In this document: positions 24,991 to 32,659 of the stretch, piece by piece
How positions within the stretch are numbered: the first letter of the stretch is position 1
How the letters are laid out: every line of letters starts with the position of its first letter
Assembly (NCBI GenBank): GCA_017450705.1
Contig: JAFSTC010000033.1
Span: forward strand, 1-40,397
DNA: 40,397 nt
Source of the DNA: Lentisphaeria bacterium
Lineage (GTDB): Bacteria; Verrucomicrobiota; Lentisphaeria; Victivallales; Victivallaceae
Reading direction: 5' to 3'
Made by a program: the position numbers and the translations under genes
The notes under the pieces: generated by a model
The model's database searches: none
What the model was told of the DNA's origin: nothing
Seen by the model: the letters and a program-made list of their open reading frames with translations, nothing else

Positions 24991-25569
24991 ATGGAGTTTT
25001 CGAAAGCGGTTCTGGCCCGGCGCAGCATCCGGCGCTACCGGCAGGAGCGTGTCGGCGACGACGCTCTGCGGAAGCTGATCGAGTTCGCCCGCGTCGCGCC
25101 GTCGGGGAGGAATGCGCAGAATCTGCGTTTTTGCGTGATCCGGAGCCGGGAGATGGTGAAAACCGTGTTCGATCTCACGGCGTGGGCCAGCTACGTCACG
25201 CCGCGCCGCACTCCCGTCTGGGGCAAGGATGCGCCGGATTGTTTCATCGCGGTCACCGTGGACCGGGAGATGCAAAGTCCCGTCGCCCACGCCGACGCCG
25301 GGGCGGCGATCCAGAACATTTTGCTGGGCGCGGTCTCCCTGGGGCTGGGCACGTGCTGGATCGGCGCGTTCGACAAGGAGAAGGCGCGTGAACTGCTCGG
25401 ACTTCCCGGCAGCGTCCAGGTGCTGTACCTCATTGCCGTCGGTTATCCCGCCGAGACCCCCGTCCTCGAGGATGCTTCCGGCGTCGAACAGACCCGGTAT
25501 TACCTCGACGACAAGGATTGCCTTCACGTCCCCAAGCTGACGGCGGACGACTTGACGACATGGATTTGA
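24991..25569 (+). CDS. Nitroreductase-family flavoprotein
   Basis: A 192-residue FMN-type nitroreductase. Marks are the N-terminal ARRSIRRYRQERV, the VAPSGRNAQNLRF stretch that contacts FMN, and the mid-region DAGAAIQNILLGAVSLGLGTCWIGAF. The family reduces nitro compounds, quinones or other electron acceptors with NAD(P)H. The start at 24991 follows AGGAGGTGGGT; an in-frame start 39 nt upstream lies inside the terminator hairpin of the previous gene. It is followed after 6 nt by the chromate transporter pair, so a redox or oxyanion-stress operon is possible (inference). Confidence 0.88.
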   Translation: MEFSKAVLARRSIRRYRQERVGDDALRKLIEFARVAPSGRNAQNLRFCVIRSREMVKTVFDLTAWASYVTPRRTPVWGKDAPDCFIAVTVDREMQSPVAHADAGAAIQNILLGAVSLGLGTCWIGAFDKEKARELLGLPGSVQVLYLIAVGYPAETPVLEDASGVEQTRYYLDDKDCLHVPKLTADDLTTWI

Positions 25570-25575
25570 AGTCTT

Positions 25576-26187
25576 ATGGGTGATGCTGAAGCGCCGGCAT
25601 ACGCCGCCCTTCCTCCGTGGAAGCGGGACCTGGCTCTTTTCTGGGCATATTTCAAGATAGCCGCGCTGGTCGTGGGCGGCGGTTACGCGATCCTGGCCGC
25701 CGCCCGGCGGGAGTTCGTCACCCAGAAGGGGTGGCTGACCGAGGACGACGTCGTCGAAATGCTCACTGTGACCCAGACCGTCCCCGGGATCATCGCCTGC
25801 AACACGGCGGCCTGGATCGGCTGGCGGATCGACGGTCTCCGCGGTGCGGCGGCCGCGGTGCTGGGGGCTGTGTGCCCCTCGTTTCTCATCATTCTGCTCA
25901 TCGCTTCCGGCATGACGTTTCTCGCCGATTTCTTCGCCGCGCCGGCCGTGCGCGGGGCCTTCCGGGCCGTGACGGCTGCCATCGCCGCCATGGTCGCGGT
26001 CACGGGGGTGAAGATGCGCAAAAAAACCGTCACGACCGGTGACGGCATCGTGATCGCCCTCATCTGTTTTTTTGCCATCACGGTGCTCCGTTTTTCGCCC
26101 CCCGTCATGATCGCGTTTGCCGTCGCGGCGGGCATCCTCCTCGAAGCAGTCTGCCGGGTGCGGCTGAAGAGGGAGGCAAAGCGATGA
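25576..26187 (+). CDS. Chromate transporter, first half-size subunit
   Basis: A 203-residue membrane protein of the short-chain CHR family. The family core is ALVVGGGYAILAAARREFV near the N-terminus, then VVEMLTVTQTVPGIIACNTAAW, followed by about five helices. Short CHR proteins occur as pairs encoded by adjacent genes and together equal one full ChrA. Substrates are chromate or sulfate-like anions, but many members have no proven role. There is no good Shine-Dalgarno; translation may be coupled to the nitroreductase 6 nt upstream. The stop overlaps the next start as ATGA. Confidence 0.87.
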   Translation: MGDAEAPAYAALPPWKRDLALFWAYFKIAALVVGGGYAILAAARREFVTQKGWLTEDDVVEMLTVTQTVPGIIACNTAAWIGWRIDGLRGAAAAVLGAVCPSFLIILLIASGMTFLADFFAAPAVRGAFRAVTAAIAAMVAVTGVKMRKKTVTTGDGIVIALICFFAITVLRFSPPVMIAFAVAAGILLEAVCRVRLKREAKR

Positions 26188-26759
26188 CTCCTTTTTCTCT
26201 CTTTCTGCTTTTCGTCAAGTATTCCGCGCTGTGCTTCGGCGGGGGATATGTGCTCATTCCCCTGCTGAGTGCGGATCTGGTCGGCGCGCCGCCGCGGCCG
26301 CTGTCGCCGGAGTTGTTTTCGCGGATCATTTCTGTCTCTCAGGTGACGCCCGGACCGGTGTTCATCAACGTGGCGACCTTCGTCGGTTTCCAGCAGGCGG
26401 GATTTTTCGGCTCCCTCGGCGCGACCTGCGGCGCGGTCCTGCTTTCCGCTCCCCTCGTGATCCTGGCGGTCAAGCTGCTGCGCAAATACGAGTCGGGCGT
26501 TCTCGTGCGGGGCTTTTTCCGGGGGATGCGTCCGGCCTCCTTCGGGCTGATCCTGGCCGCGGCGTGGATCTTTTTCGAATTGTCCGTCCTCGGCGGTCCG
26601 GTCCCCTGGTTCGAGCCGGCCCGGATCTCCGAACTCAAGATCGACTTTGCCGCAGCGGGGATCTTCGCTGCGGCGCTGGTCCTGCTGGGAAAAACAAAAA
26701 TCAACTTGACGCTGCTGCTGATTGCCGCAGCCGTCGCGGGCGCGTTTCTGTGCCGGTAA
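26184..26759 (+). CDS. Chromate transporter, second half-size subunit
   Basis: A 191-residue protein, partner of the previous gene. It repeats the CHR core: SALCFGGGYVLIPLLSADLV near the N-terminus, then SVSQVTPGPVFINVATFVGF, then about five helices. The two halves differ in the conserved turn (PGIIACN in the first, PGPVFIN in the second), as usual for the antiparallel pairs. It overlaps the upstream gene by 4 nt and is followed after 18 nt by an SGNH hydrolase gene. Confidence 0.87.
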   Translation: MTPFSLFLLFVKYSALCFGGGYVLIPLLSADLVGAPPRPLSPELFSRIISVSQVTPGPVFINVATFVGFQQAGFFGSLGATCGAVLLSAPLVILAVKLLRKYESGVLVRGFFRGMRPASFGLILAAAWIFFELSVLGGPVPWFEPARISELKIDFAAAGIFAAALVLLGKTKINLTLLLIAAAVAGAFLCR

Positions 26760-26777
26760 AATAAGGAGATGTTGAAA

Positions 26778-27410
26778 ATGAGTCGAGTCATCGTGTTTCA
26801 GGGAGATTCCATCACGGATGTGGGGCGCAGCCGCGACGAGGCCACGCCTGCCAATCAGGGAATGGGGTCGGGGTATCCGTTTCTGGTCTCCTCCTATCTG
26901 CGCTGTCACGAACCGAAGCGGGACTGGCAGATCTTCAACCGGGGCATCAGCGGCAACCGGGTCGTGGATCTTTACGCCCGCTGGAAGATCGACGCGCTCA
27001 ATCTGAAGCCCGACATCCTGAGCATCCTCATCGGCGTCAACGACACCTGGCACGAGTTCGCGCGGGGCAACGGCGTGGAAGTCCCCCGGTACGAAAAGAT
27101 CTACCGCATGCTGCTGGAGTGGACGTTCGAGGTCCTGCCCGACGTCCGGCTGGTCCTGCTCGAACCCTACGTCCAGCGTTCCGAGATCGTTCTCGATTCG
27201 TGGGTGAAGGAGATGGATCAGCGGCGCGCCATCGTCAAGGCTCTGGCCAAGGAGTTCGGCGCGATCTTCATCCCCACCCAGAGCCTGCTGGATGCCGCGC
27301 TGAAAAAGGCGCCTTCGAAATACTGGCTGCACGACGGCGTGCATCCGACCTCCGCGGGACACCAGCTCATCGCCGAGGCCTGGATCAAGGCCACGAAAGA
27401 CATCCGCTGA
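26778..27410 (+). CDS. SGNH/GDSL-family hydrolase
   Basis: A 210-residue esterase-type hydrolase. All four SGNH blocks are visible: GDSITDVG (block I, nucleophile Ser near residue 12), NRGISGNRV (block II), GVNDTW (block III) and DGVHPTSAGHQL (block V, catalytic Asp and His). Such proteins often deacetylate plant or bacterial polysaccharides. There is no signal peptide, so it is cytoplasmic. The start at 26778 gives AAGGAG a 9-nt spacing; an in-frame ATG at 26769 would touch the ribosome site. It ends before a terminator shared with the convergent ceramidase-like gene. Confidence 0.9.
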   Translation: MSRVIVFQGDSITDVGRSRDEATPANQGMGSGYPFLVSSYLRCHEPKRDWQIFNRGISGNRVVDLYARWKIDALNLKPDILSILIGVNDTWHEFARGNGVEVPRYEKIYRMLLEWTFEVLPDVRLVLLEPYVQRSEIVLDSWVKEMDQRRAIVKALAKEFGAIFIPTQSLLDAALKKAPSKYWLHDGVHPTSAGHQLIAEAWIKATKDIR

Positions 27411-27443
27411 ACGACCGGTATTTCGTTCCGCCCTGCAGAGGGC

Positions 27444-27480
27444 AAAAAAACGGCTCGGAAAATTCCGAGCCGTGTTTTTT
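27444..27480. terminator. Bidirectional Rho-independent terminator
   Basis: A perfect 10-bp stem (27451-27460 with 27463-27472) lies between seven A residues on the left and a T-rich run on the right. It can stop the plus-strand SGNH transcript and the minus-strand ceramidase-like transcript. Confidence 0.92.
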
Positions 27481-27494
27481 GGATGTCAGCCGGG

Positions 27495-28850
27495 TCACTT
27501 GGCGGCGAGTTTTTTCCAGTTTTCGATGAGAGCCGCCGCGGTCTCGGTTCCGAAGCCGCTGCTGCGGGGCGTGGTCTCGTAGCCGCCGCGGCCGTAATTC
27601 CAGGCGTTGGGGATGTACCCGCCGGCGAAGCCTTTGCCGCCGTTGTAGTTGCCGTGAGAGGTGACGACGCAGAACTTGTCGCGGAACACCGATCTGCGCA
27701 AGGCCAGTCCGATCTCGGTGAAGGGCTCGCTGGGCAGAGAGGCCAGCACGACGTGATCGCCGAATTCGATCTTGGTGAGCAGGAAGTTCGGCGTTTTGGG
27801 ATTCTCCGCCAGCTCCAGCAGCCTCGCGGCAAAGTATTTGAGCGCGAAGGGCGCGCCTTTGGCCAGATCCTCGCTGGTCAGGTCGATCTCGGAACCGACT
27901 TTGGAGATATCCACGTCGGGATACTTTGCCACCGTCGCCCGGGCGGCGGCGATCTCCTCCGGATCGATCGCCCGCGGGGAGGTCTTCACCTTGCGCGTCG
28001 CCACGCGGATCTTCTTGCCCGGGGCGGGCGTGAGATTGTTCCAGGCTTTCTCGATGGTCTCCGCGTAGCCCTCGCCGATGCGTTTGGGTTCGGCGTAGCA
28101 GGTTTGATTCATGTCGGTGGTGACGTCGAAGTGGTTGATGTTGCCCGAGGCGCCGACGAGGGGCAGGACCATGGCGCCGGGAGCCATCTGCGGTTCAAGT
28201 CTGCGGCGCATGAAGCCCGGCCAGTCGGAGGAGACGCCGCAGCCGCCGATGGTGTCCGTGTGGTTGACGATGCTGGTGATGAGCAGCGCGATGCCGTTCT
28301 CGTTCCTGATGGCCAGCATGGGGATCTGGGGGTCGATCTCCCCCTCGGGACGGAGAATGTCCGGGTTGAGTTTGCCGGGGTTGGTGACCACGGTCCCGTT
28401 CTTCATCCAGTAACGGCGGTTGAAGAGGAAACGGCCGTCCTGGGTCATGCCGTAATAAAGTTCGCCCTTGGAGATGTTCCCCATGGCGTCCTTGAGGGCT
28501 TCCGCGGCCTTTTTGGCGGCGAACTGGCGGTACACCATGCTGTTTTTGTCGCCGAAGGTGTCGGGCGCCGTGTGGGCGTGGGTGGCGCAGACGAGGACGT
28601 TTTTGGAGGAAAATCCCTTCAGACCGGCCTCTTTGATCGCGGAGAAGACCTCTTTGTACAGCAGATAGTTGATGCTGAGCAGATCGAACTGGATGATCGC
28701 CGTGTAATCGCCGCCTTCCTTGAAAACGACGGCCCGGACTTCGAGATCGTCGAGGACCTGGTTCCACATGCGCTTGTTGAAGTATCCCGCAAGAGAGATG
28801 GGCACTTCCGGATTTGTACAGCGTCTTCCCGTACCGAATTTGATTTTCAT
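27495..28850 (-). CDS. Neutral/alkaline ceramidase N-terminal-domain-like protein
   Basis: A 451-residue protein that follows the neutral ceramidase N-terminal fold. It has a zinc-binding-type LVCATHAHTAPDTFG segment (around residue 95), VSSDWPGFMRRRLE (family form SxDWPGxxRxxLE), PLVGASGNINHFD, and late SLPSEPFTEIGLAL and TSHGNYNGGKG segments. True neutral ceramidases cut ceramide to sphingosine and fatty acid, but many bacterial relatives of this length have unknown ester or amide substrates. There is no signal peptide at the chosen start (28850), unlike secreted ceramidases, and the C-terminal Ig-like domain is missing. A start 45 nt upstream is possible but gives no signal peptide either. 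Confidence 0.78.
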   Translation of the reverse strand: MKIKFGTGRRCTNPEVPISLAGYFNKRMWNQVLDDLEVRAVVFKEGGDYTAIIQFDLLSINYLLYKEVFSAIKEAGLKGFSSKNVLVCATHAHTAPDTFGDKNSMVYRQFAAKKAAEALKDAMGNISKGELYYGMTQDGRFLFNRRYWMKNGTVVTNPGKLNPDILRPEGEIDPQIPMLAIRNENGIALLITSIVNHTDTIGGCGVSSDWPGFMRRRLEPQMAPGAMVLPLVGASGNINHFDVTTDMNQTCYAEPKRIGEGYAETIEKAWNNLTPAPGKKIRVATRKVKTSPRAIDPEEIAAARATVAKYPDVDISKVGSEIDLTSEDLAKGAPFALKYFAARLLELAENPKTPNFLLTKIEFGDHVVLASLPSEPFTEIGLALRRSVFRDKFCVVTSHGNYNGGKGFAGGYIPNAWNYGRGGYETTPRSSGFGTETAAALIENWKKLAAK

Positions 28851-28904
28851 GATATCTACCCAAGGTTGATGATTTTTGCGGCGGGCATTCCGCACGCCGC
28901 CATT

Positions 28905-28933
28905 AATTTACATCGCAATACGGTCAAATTCAA
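28905..28933 (-). promoter_or_regulatory. Promoter for the ceramidase-like gene
   Basis: On the minus strand TTGAAT (28928-28933), 17 bp, TAAATT (28905-28910), about 55 nt upstream of the start. The -10 differs from the usual TATATT of this window. Confidence 0.5.
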
Positions 28934-28970
28934 CTCAAAAAAAAGACGATCCCCTTTTTTGCGGCCGATA

Positions 28971-29846
28971 TCATTTGGGCCGGGGAGGGGGAGCGTACGT
29001 GATTTTTTTTCCGGCCAGTCTCGCTTTCAGGATCTCCGCGAGGGCGGGGCCCTCCTTTTTCGTCGAAAGCTGGAGCCGGATCAGCGGCAGGACCTTTTCG
29101 AACGGGATGAACGAATCCTGCGTCCTTGTCCTGACCTGGGCGATCATCCAGCCGCCGGGGGATCTCAGGAGCGGCGTCGTTTCGCGGACTTTCATTTTTG
29201 CCGTCAGCGCGAGGAGCTCTTCGGTCGGCTCGGCGTTTCCCGAGGACGCGTATTTCTGCGCCACGGCGTCGAAGGAACTGCCTTGAAGGAGGAGGGCATG
29301 GGCCTCCTCCGCTTTTTCCCGGTCGGCGATCTCCATGATCCCGAGGATGGTCCGGCCCCGCACGCGGAAGAGCTGCGGATTGTTCCGGTAGCAGGCTTCG
29401 GCTTCCTCCCGGGAGACGGCGAGTTTCCCGGGAACGGTCTTCTCAAGATAAAAATGAAGCGCGCCCTTCAGTCGGGTGTCCGGGGCTTCGGGGGAGGGGG
29501 CGTACTTTTTCCAGGCTTCGGGGTCCGGCAGGACCTTTCTCCAGGCGGCCAGATACTTTTCCGCGGCCTCCCTGTCGGGGGGAAACCCGGCCCCCTCCAG
29601 CAGAAGAACGATCTCGCGCTGCCAGATGATCTCATCGACGAAGGTGCGGAACAATCTGTCGATCGTTTCCTGCGAGACATCGTCGGGCAGGGCGAAGAGG
29701 GCCTTCGCCCACGCCCCCTTCATCTTTTCCGAAGAGGGGATCGCCTGCCCGTCGACGCGGGCGATCACATCGGGCAGAGGGAGGACGGGTGCCGAAAAAA
29801 GCCGGAAGGCCGCCGTAAAAAAGACGATCAGCGGCAGCTTTTTCAC
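28971..29846 (-). CDS. SurA/PpiC-like periplasmic peptidyl-prolyl isomerase or chaperone
   Basis: A 291-residue exported protein. The signal peptide is MKKLPLIVFFTAAFRLFSA, and a SurA-like N-terminal helical region follows (VIARVDGQAIPSSE). A parvulin-like segment comes around residues 140-250 (EEAEACYRNNPQLFRVRG, LLLQGSSFDAVAQKYASS, LLRSPGGWMIAQV). It probably helps outer-membrane or secreted proteins fold. The parvulin part is divergent, so chaperone activity without isomerase activity is possible. The start is a GTG at 29846 that overlaps the upstream lipoprotein stop and follows GGAG. The two gene products likely act together in the periplasm. Confidence 0.68.
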   Translation of the reverse strand: MKKLPLIVFFTAAFRLFSAPVLPLPDVIARVDGQAIPSSEKMKGAWAKALFALPDDVSQETIDRLFRTFVDEIIWQREIVLLLEGAGFPPDREAAEKYLAAWRKVLPDPEAWKKYAPSPEAPDTRLKGALHFYLEKTVPGKLAVSREEAEACYRNNPQLFRVRGRTILGIMEIADREKAEEAHALLLQGSSFDAVAQKYASSGNAEPTEELLALTAKMKVRETTPLLRSPGGWMIAQVRTRTQDSFIPFEKVLPLIRLQLSTKKEGPALAEILKARLAGKKITYAPPPRPK

Positions 29847-30607
29847 TTTTTCTCCGCGGTGTCCGGCGGCTGGACCCCGGGAGCCGCGGCGGGCTGAGGC
29901 TTCGCAGCGGGCTGAGGCTTTTTCGGAACGGGGGGAACGGCAGTCTTTTTTTCCTGCTGCTTCGCCTTTTCGGCGGCCTCGGCGCGGGCTTTTATCTCCT
30001 CCCTGATCTTCTCCTGTCTTTCCGTTTCGTGTATCCTGCGCTCGTAAGCGGCGAAATAATTGCGGAGCGCCGGCGTTTCATTTGCGGCCAGTCCGATCTT
30101 CGCCGCGGTCAGGGCCGAGCGCATGGAGACGGAGTTGGACGCCTGCCGCATGCCGCCGATGAGATTTTTCGCATTCCGCAGCTGGCGCACGCGGGGCAGA
30201 AGTTCCCTCAGCGTGATGTTGTCGGGGTAAATCCTCACGCCCTGTTCGAGAACGTTCACCGCGCCGGCGATGTCGCCCGCGTTCACCATTTTCTGGGCGG
30301 TCCCGATGTAACTGTTGCACTGCTGGATCTCGACCAGCCGCGCGATGCTCTCATTGTGTCTGTCGAGGGAGCGCAGTTTGACTCCCTGACGCATGGCGGC
30401 GTTGGAATCGTTGTTTTTGACGCTCTCGAAGAAACGGGCGACCAGTTCCATGCGTTCCGTCGGGGGCGGGGGCGCCTTTCTGCCGCAGCCGGGCAGAAGC
30501 GGCAGCGCCGCGGCGGCGCCGCAGAGGGCGAGGCGGCATAATGCGGAAGATATCCGGCGGTCCTGCGAGTGCACTTCGACGATCCTTTTCAGTTTCCCAA
30601 AAAACAT
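29843..30607 (-). CDS. Putative lipoprotein with helical repeats and Pro/Ala/Lys tail
   Basis: A 254-residue protein. Residues 20-42 form a signal peptide ending in a lipobox, LLPGC, so the Cys at about position 41 is likely lipidated. The middle (MVNAGDIAGAVNVLEQGVRIYPD) reads like one or two TPR-type helix pairs. The end is a basic coiled-coil (EKIREEIKARAEAAEKAKQQ) and a Pro/Ala/Lys tail (KKPQPAAKPQPAAAPG) that could cross the periplasm or bind peptidoglycan. No named family is recognised. It has its own promoter and is coupled to the SurA/PpiC-like gene by a 4-nt overlap. Confidence 0.7.
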   Translation of the reverse strand: MFFGKLKRIVEVHSQDRRISSALCRLALCGAAAALPLLPGCGRKAPPPPTERMELVARFFESVKNNDSNAAMRQGVKLRSLDRHNESIARLVEIQQCNSYIGTAQKMVNAGDIAGAVNVLEQGVRIYPDNITLRELLPRVRQLRNAKNLIGGMRQASNSVSMRSALTAAKIGLAANETPALRNYFAAYERRIHETERQEKIREEIKARAEAAEKAKQQEKKTAVPPVPKKPQPAAKPQPAAAPGVQPPDTAEKK

Positions 30608-30626
30608 ACGGTTCTTTCCCGTGTAT

Positions 30627-30655
30627 AAAATACAGAGTCAAGTCCCTCTTTTCAA
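30627..30655 (-). promoter_or_regulatory. Promoter for the lipoprotein and SurA/PpiC-like genes
   Basis: On the minus strand TTGAAA (30650-30655), 17 bp, TATTTT (30627-30632), about 20 nt before the lipoprotein ATG. Confidence 0.55.
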
Positions 30656-30697
30656 GCCGGAGACCCGGAAAAACCTTTTCCCGGCCGGAAGAAAGTC

Positions 30698-30731
30698 AAA
30701 AAAAATCCGGGGCCGAACACCGGCTCCGGAT
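30698..30731 (-). terminator. Rho-independent terminator of rpsU
   Basis: On the minus strand an interrupted 10-bp stem (six outer pairs, one mismatch, four inner pairs) with a short loop, then eight T residues. It starts 13 nt after the rpsU stop. Confidence 0.9.
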
Positions 30732-30743
30732 CTTTCGTGAAGA

Positions 30744-30920
30744 TCAATGGCGATGCTGTTTGGCTTCGCGGCGTTTGACTTCGCTGGGCTTCTCGTAGTG
30801 GCGGCGGTTGCGAAGCTCCTTGAGAGTCCCCTCTTTATCCAGTTTCTTCTTCAAACGGCGCAGGGCGCGTTCGATCAGTTCACCTTTTTTCACGCTGACT
30901 TCGGTATCCAACTTGCTCAC
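30744..30920 (-). CDS. rpsU: 30S ribosomal protein S21
   Basis: A 55-58 residue basic protein with the S21 core (EVSVKKGELIERALRRLKKK, then KEGTLKELRNRRHYEKPSE). It binds the 30S platform near the mRNA exit and aids initiation. There is no ATG. The listed start is the GTG at 30920, but it nearly touches the purine-rich site AAAGGGG. A TTG at 30911 would have an 8-nt spacing and still give the whole domain, so it is a real alternative. The gene has its own promoter and terminator, a one-gene unit. Confidence 0.93.
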   Translation of the reverse strand: MSKLDTEVSVKKGELIERALRRLKKKLDKEGTLKELRNRRHYEKPSEVKRREAKQHRH

Positions 30921-30967
30921 CCCCTTTCGCTGTTTGACGGTTGAATCGCGGATCACGTCGTCCGGTT

Positions 30968-30996
30968 AATATAGCGCCGTGTCCCGAAAAAATCAA
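30968..30996 (-). promoter_or_regulatory. Promoter for rpsU
   Basis: On the minus strand TTGATT (30991-30996), 17 bp, TATATT (30968-30973) followed by AA. The predicted transcription start near 30961 rules out an upstream GTG at 30956 as the rpsU start. Confidence 0.65.
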
Positions 30997-31053
30997 TTCT
31001 CTTTTGTCTGCCGGATCCCGATTTCGCGGAAAAATCTTTTCCGGGGGGCATTT

Positions 31054-32646
31054 TCAGAGGGCTCCGATGCCGTACAGAAAGGCGAAGATCACCAGGATCG
31101 GCGTTATCCAGCGGATGGCGATCGACCAGAGCACCGCCGGGGTGAAGAGCGATTGCCCCGGATACTCTTTTGCGCTGAAGCCGGCCAGAAGGACCAGCAG
31201 ATTGGTGTCGAGCCGCCCGGATTTCGTTCCGCGGCGAACCTCTTTGACGGCTCTTTTGCTGCCCCAGACCCAGCCCGTGAAGGCCGCGATGGCGAGGCCG
31301 CCCAGAGGCAGCATCCAGTTGCTGGCGAAGTTGTCGGCCATGTCGAAGAAGCTGGGGCCCGCGTCGTGGAAGAAGGTTTTGAAGAATTTCTCGAGAGTCC
31401 TGAAGCGTCGCCAGTCCGTACAGCTGAAGGCTGAGAGCAGTCCGGCCAGATAGACGCAGAGGGCGCACAGGACGGCTGCCGCGTGACGGGAGATTTTGAA
31501 CTGCCTTGTCGCGTATCCCACCAGCGGCTCCAGCAGACTGATGAAACTGGTCAGCGCGGCGATTGTGAGCATCATGAAAAAGAGTCCGTTCCACAGCCAG
31601 CCCAGATTGCCCGGCACGAGGTTGAAGGCGGAGGGAACGACCATGTAGACCAGACCGGGCCCCTGGGCCGGATCCAGTTTCATCGCGAACACCGAGGAAA
31701 AGATGGCGATCCCGGCGAGGACGGCCGCCAGCGTGTCCAGCCCGATCACCAGCAGGGAACTGCGGATGATGTTGACGTCGCGGGTGAGATAACTGCCGTA
31801 GGTCATGGTGATGCCCATGGCCAGACTCAGCGTGAAGAAGGCCTGTCCCATGGCGATGAGGACGCTTTCGGGGCCCAGCGCCTTGAAGTCCGGCGAAAGG
31901 AAAAACTTCAGTCCCTTGGAGGCGCCCGGCAGGGAGATCCCCCGCAGGACCAGCGCTCCCAGCAGGAGGAACAGGAGCGGCATCAGCACCTTGGAGCTTT
32001 TTTCGATGCCGTTCCTCACGCCCCAGAAGACCACGGCGGCCGCGGCTGCGACAAAGAGACCGTGGGCGCCGCAGAGGATCATTTCCTGGCCCTCGTCCGC
32101 CCGGGCGATGGGGGTGAATATCGAGGCCGCCTGATCCGGCGTGGCGAATTCGAGTCCTCCGGCAAAGGCTTTGACCATGTAGATCACGGTCCAGCCGCCG
32201 ATGACGCCGTAGTAGGACATGATGATGAAGGGCACGATGACGCCGGTGGTGACGCCCACGCACTTCCAGCCTTTCAGCGAGAGGAAGATGCCGAAGACGA
32301 GGAGCAGGATCGCGTATCCGGGACGGTCGAAAAAAACCATCAGGAGACCGCTTATGATCATCAGCGCCCCGAGGCCGTCCGTCACGGGGGTCCGTTTCCC
32401 GGCTGTGAAGCGGTCGAAGGCCCACGCCGGATGGCATCCCGCGGCCCGGCCGATGGCCAGTTCCGCGATCATCAGGGGCAGCCCCACCACGAGGATGGCG
32501 ATGATGTAGACGCAGACGAAGGCCGCGCCGCCGTTGACGCCCGTCACGTAGGGGAATCTCCAGATGTTGCCCAGTCCGATCGCCGAACCGGCGGTCGCGA
32601 GAAGGAATCCCCAGCGGGACCCCCATTTTTCCTTGTGCTGTTCCAT
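31054..32646 (-). CDS. Sodium:neurotransmitter-symporter (NSS/SNF) family transporter
   Basis: A 530-residue protein with about twelve membrane helices. The family signature is at the N-terminus: GFLLATAGSAIGLGNIWRFP, with the Na-binding unwound helix 1, then GGAAFVCVYIIAI and PLMIAELAIGR. Helix 6 has QAFFTLSLAMGITMTYGSYL. NSS proteins import amino acids or related small molecules with sodium. The start at 32646 follows AAAGGA; a longer in-frame form would reach back into the upstream gene. It is the third gene after the PBP-like and SEDS genes, 13 nt behind, so it is probably co-transcribed with them. No clear terminator follows before rpsU. Confidence 0.92.
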   Translation of the reverse strand: MEQHKEKWGSRWGFLLATAGSAIGLGNIWRFPYVTGVNGGAAFVCVYIIAILVVGLPLMIAELAIGRAAGCHPAWAFDRFTAGKRTPVTDGLGALMIISGLLMVFFDRPGYAILLLVFGIFLSLKGWKCVGVTTGVIVPFIIMSYYGVIGGWTVIYMVKAFAGGLEFATPDQAASIFTPIARADEGQEMILCGAHGLFVAAAAAVVFWGVRNGIEKSSKVLMPLLFLLLGALVLRGISLPGASKGLKFFLSPDFKALGPESVLIAMGQAFFTLSLAMGITMTYGSYLTRDVNIIRSSLLVIGLDTLAAVLAGIAIFSSVFAMKLDPAQGPGLVYMVVPSAFNLVPGNLGWLWNGLFFMMLTIAALTSFISLLEPLVGYATRQFKISRHAAAVLCALCVYLAGLLSAFSCTDWRRFRTLEKFFKTFFHDAGPSFFDMADNFASNWMLPLGGLAIAAFTGWVWGSKRAVKEVRRGTKSGRLDTNLLVLLAGFSAKEYPGQSLFTPAVLWSIAIRWITPILVIFAFLYGIGAL

Positions 32647-32659
32647 GTCGATTTTTCCT

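Noticed and set aside
27483-29897. 804-codon plus-strand frame opposite the ceramidase-like and SurA/PpiC-like genes
   Set aside because: It covers two real minus-strand genes and runs through their intergenic promoter.
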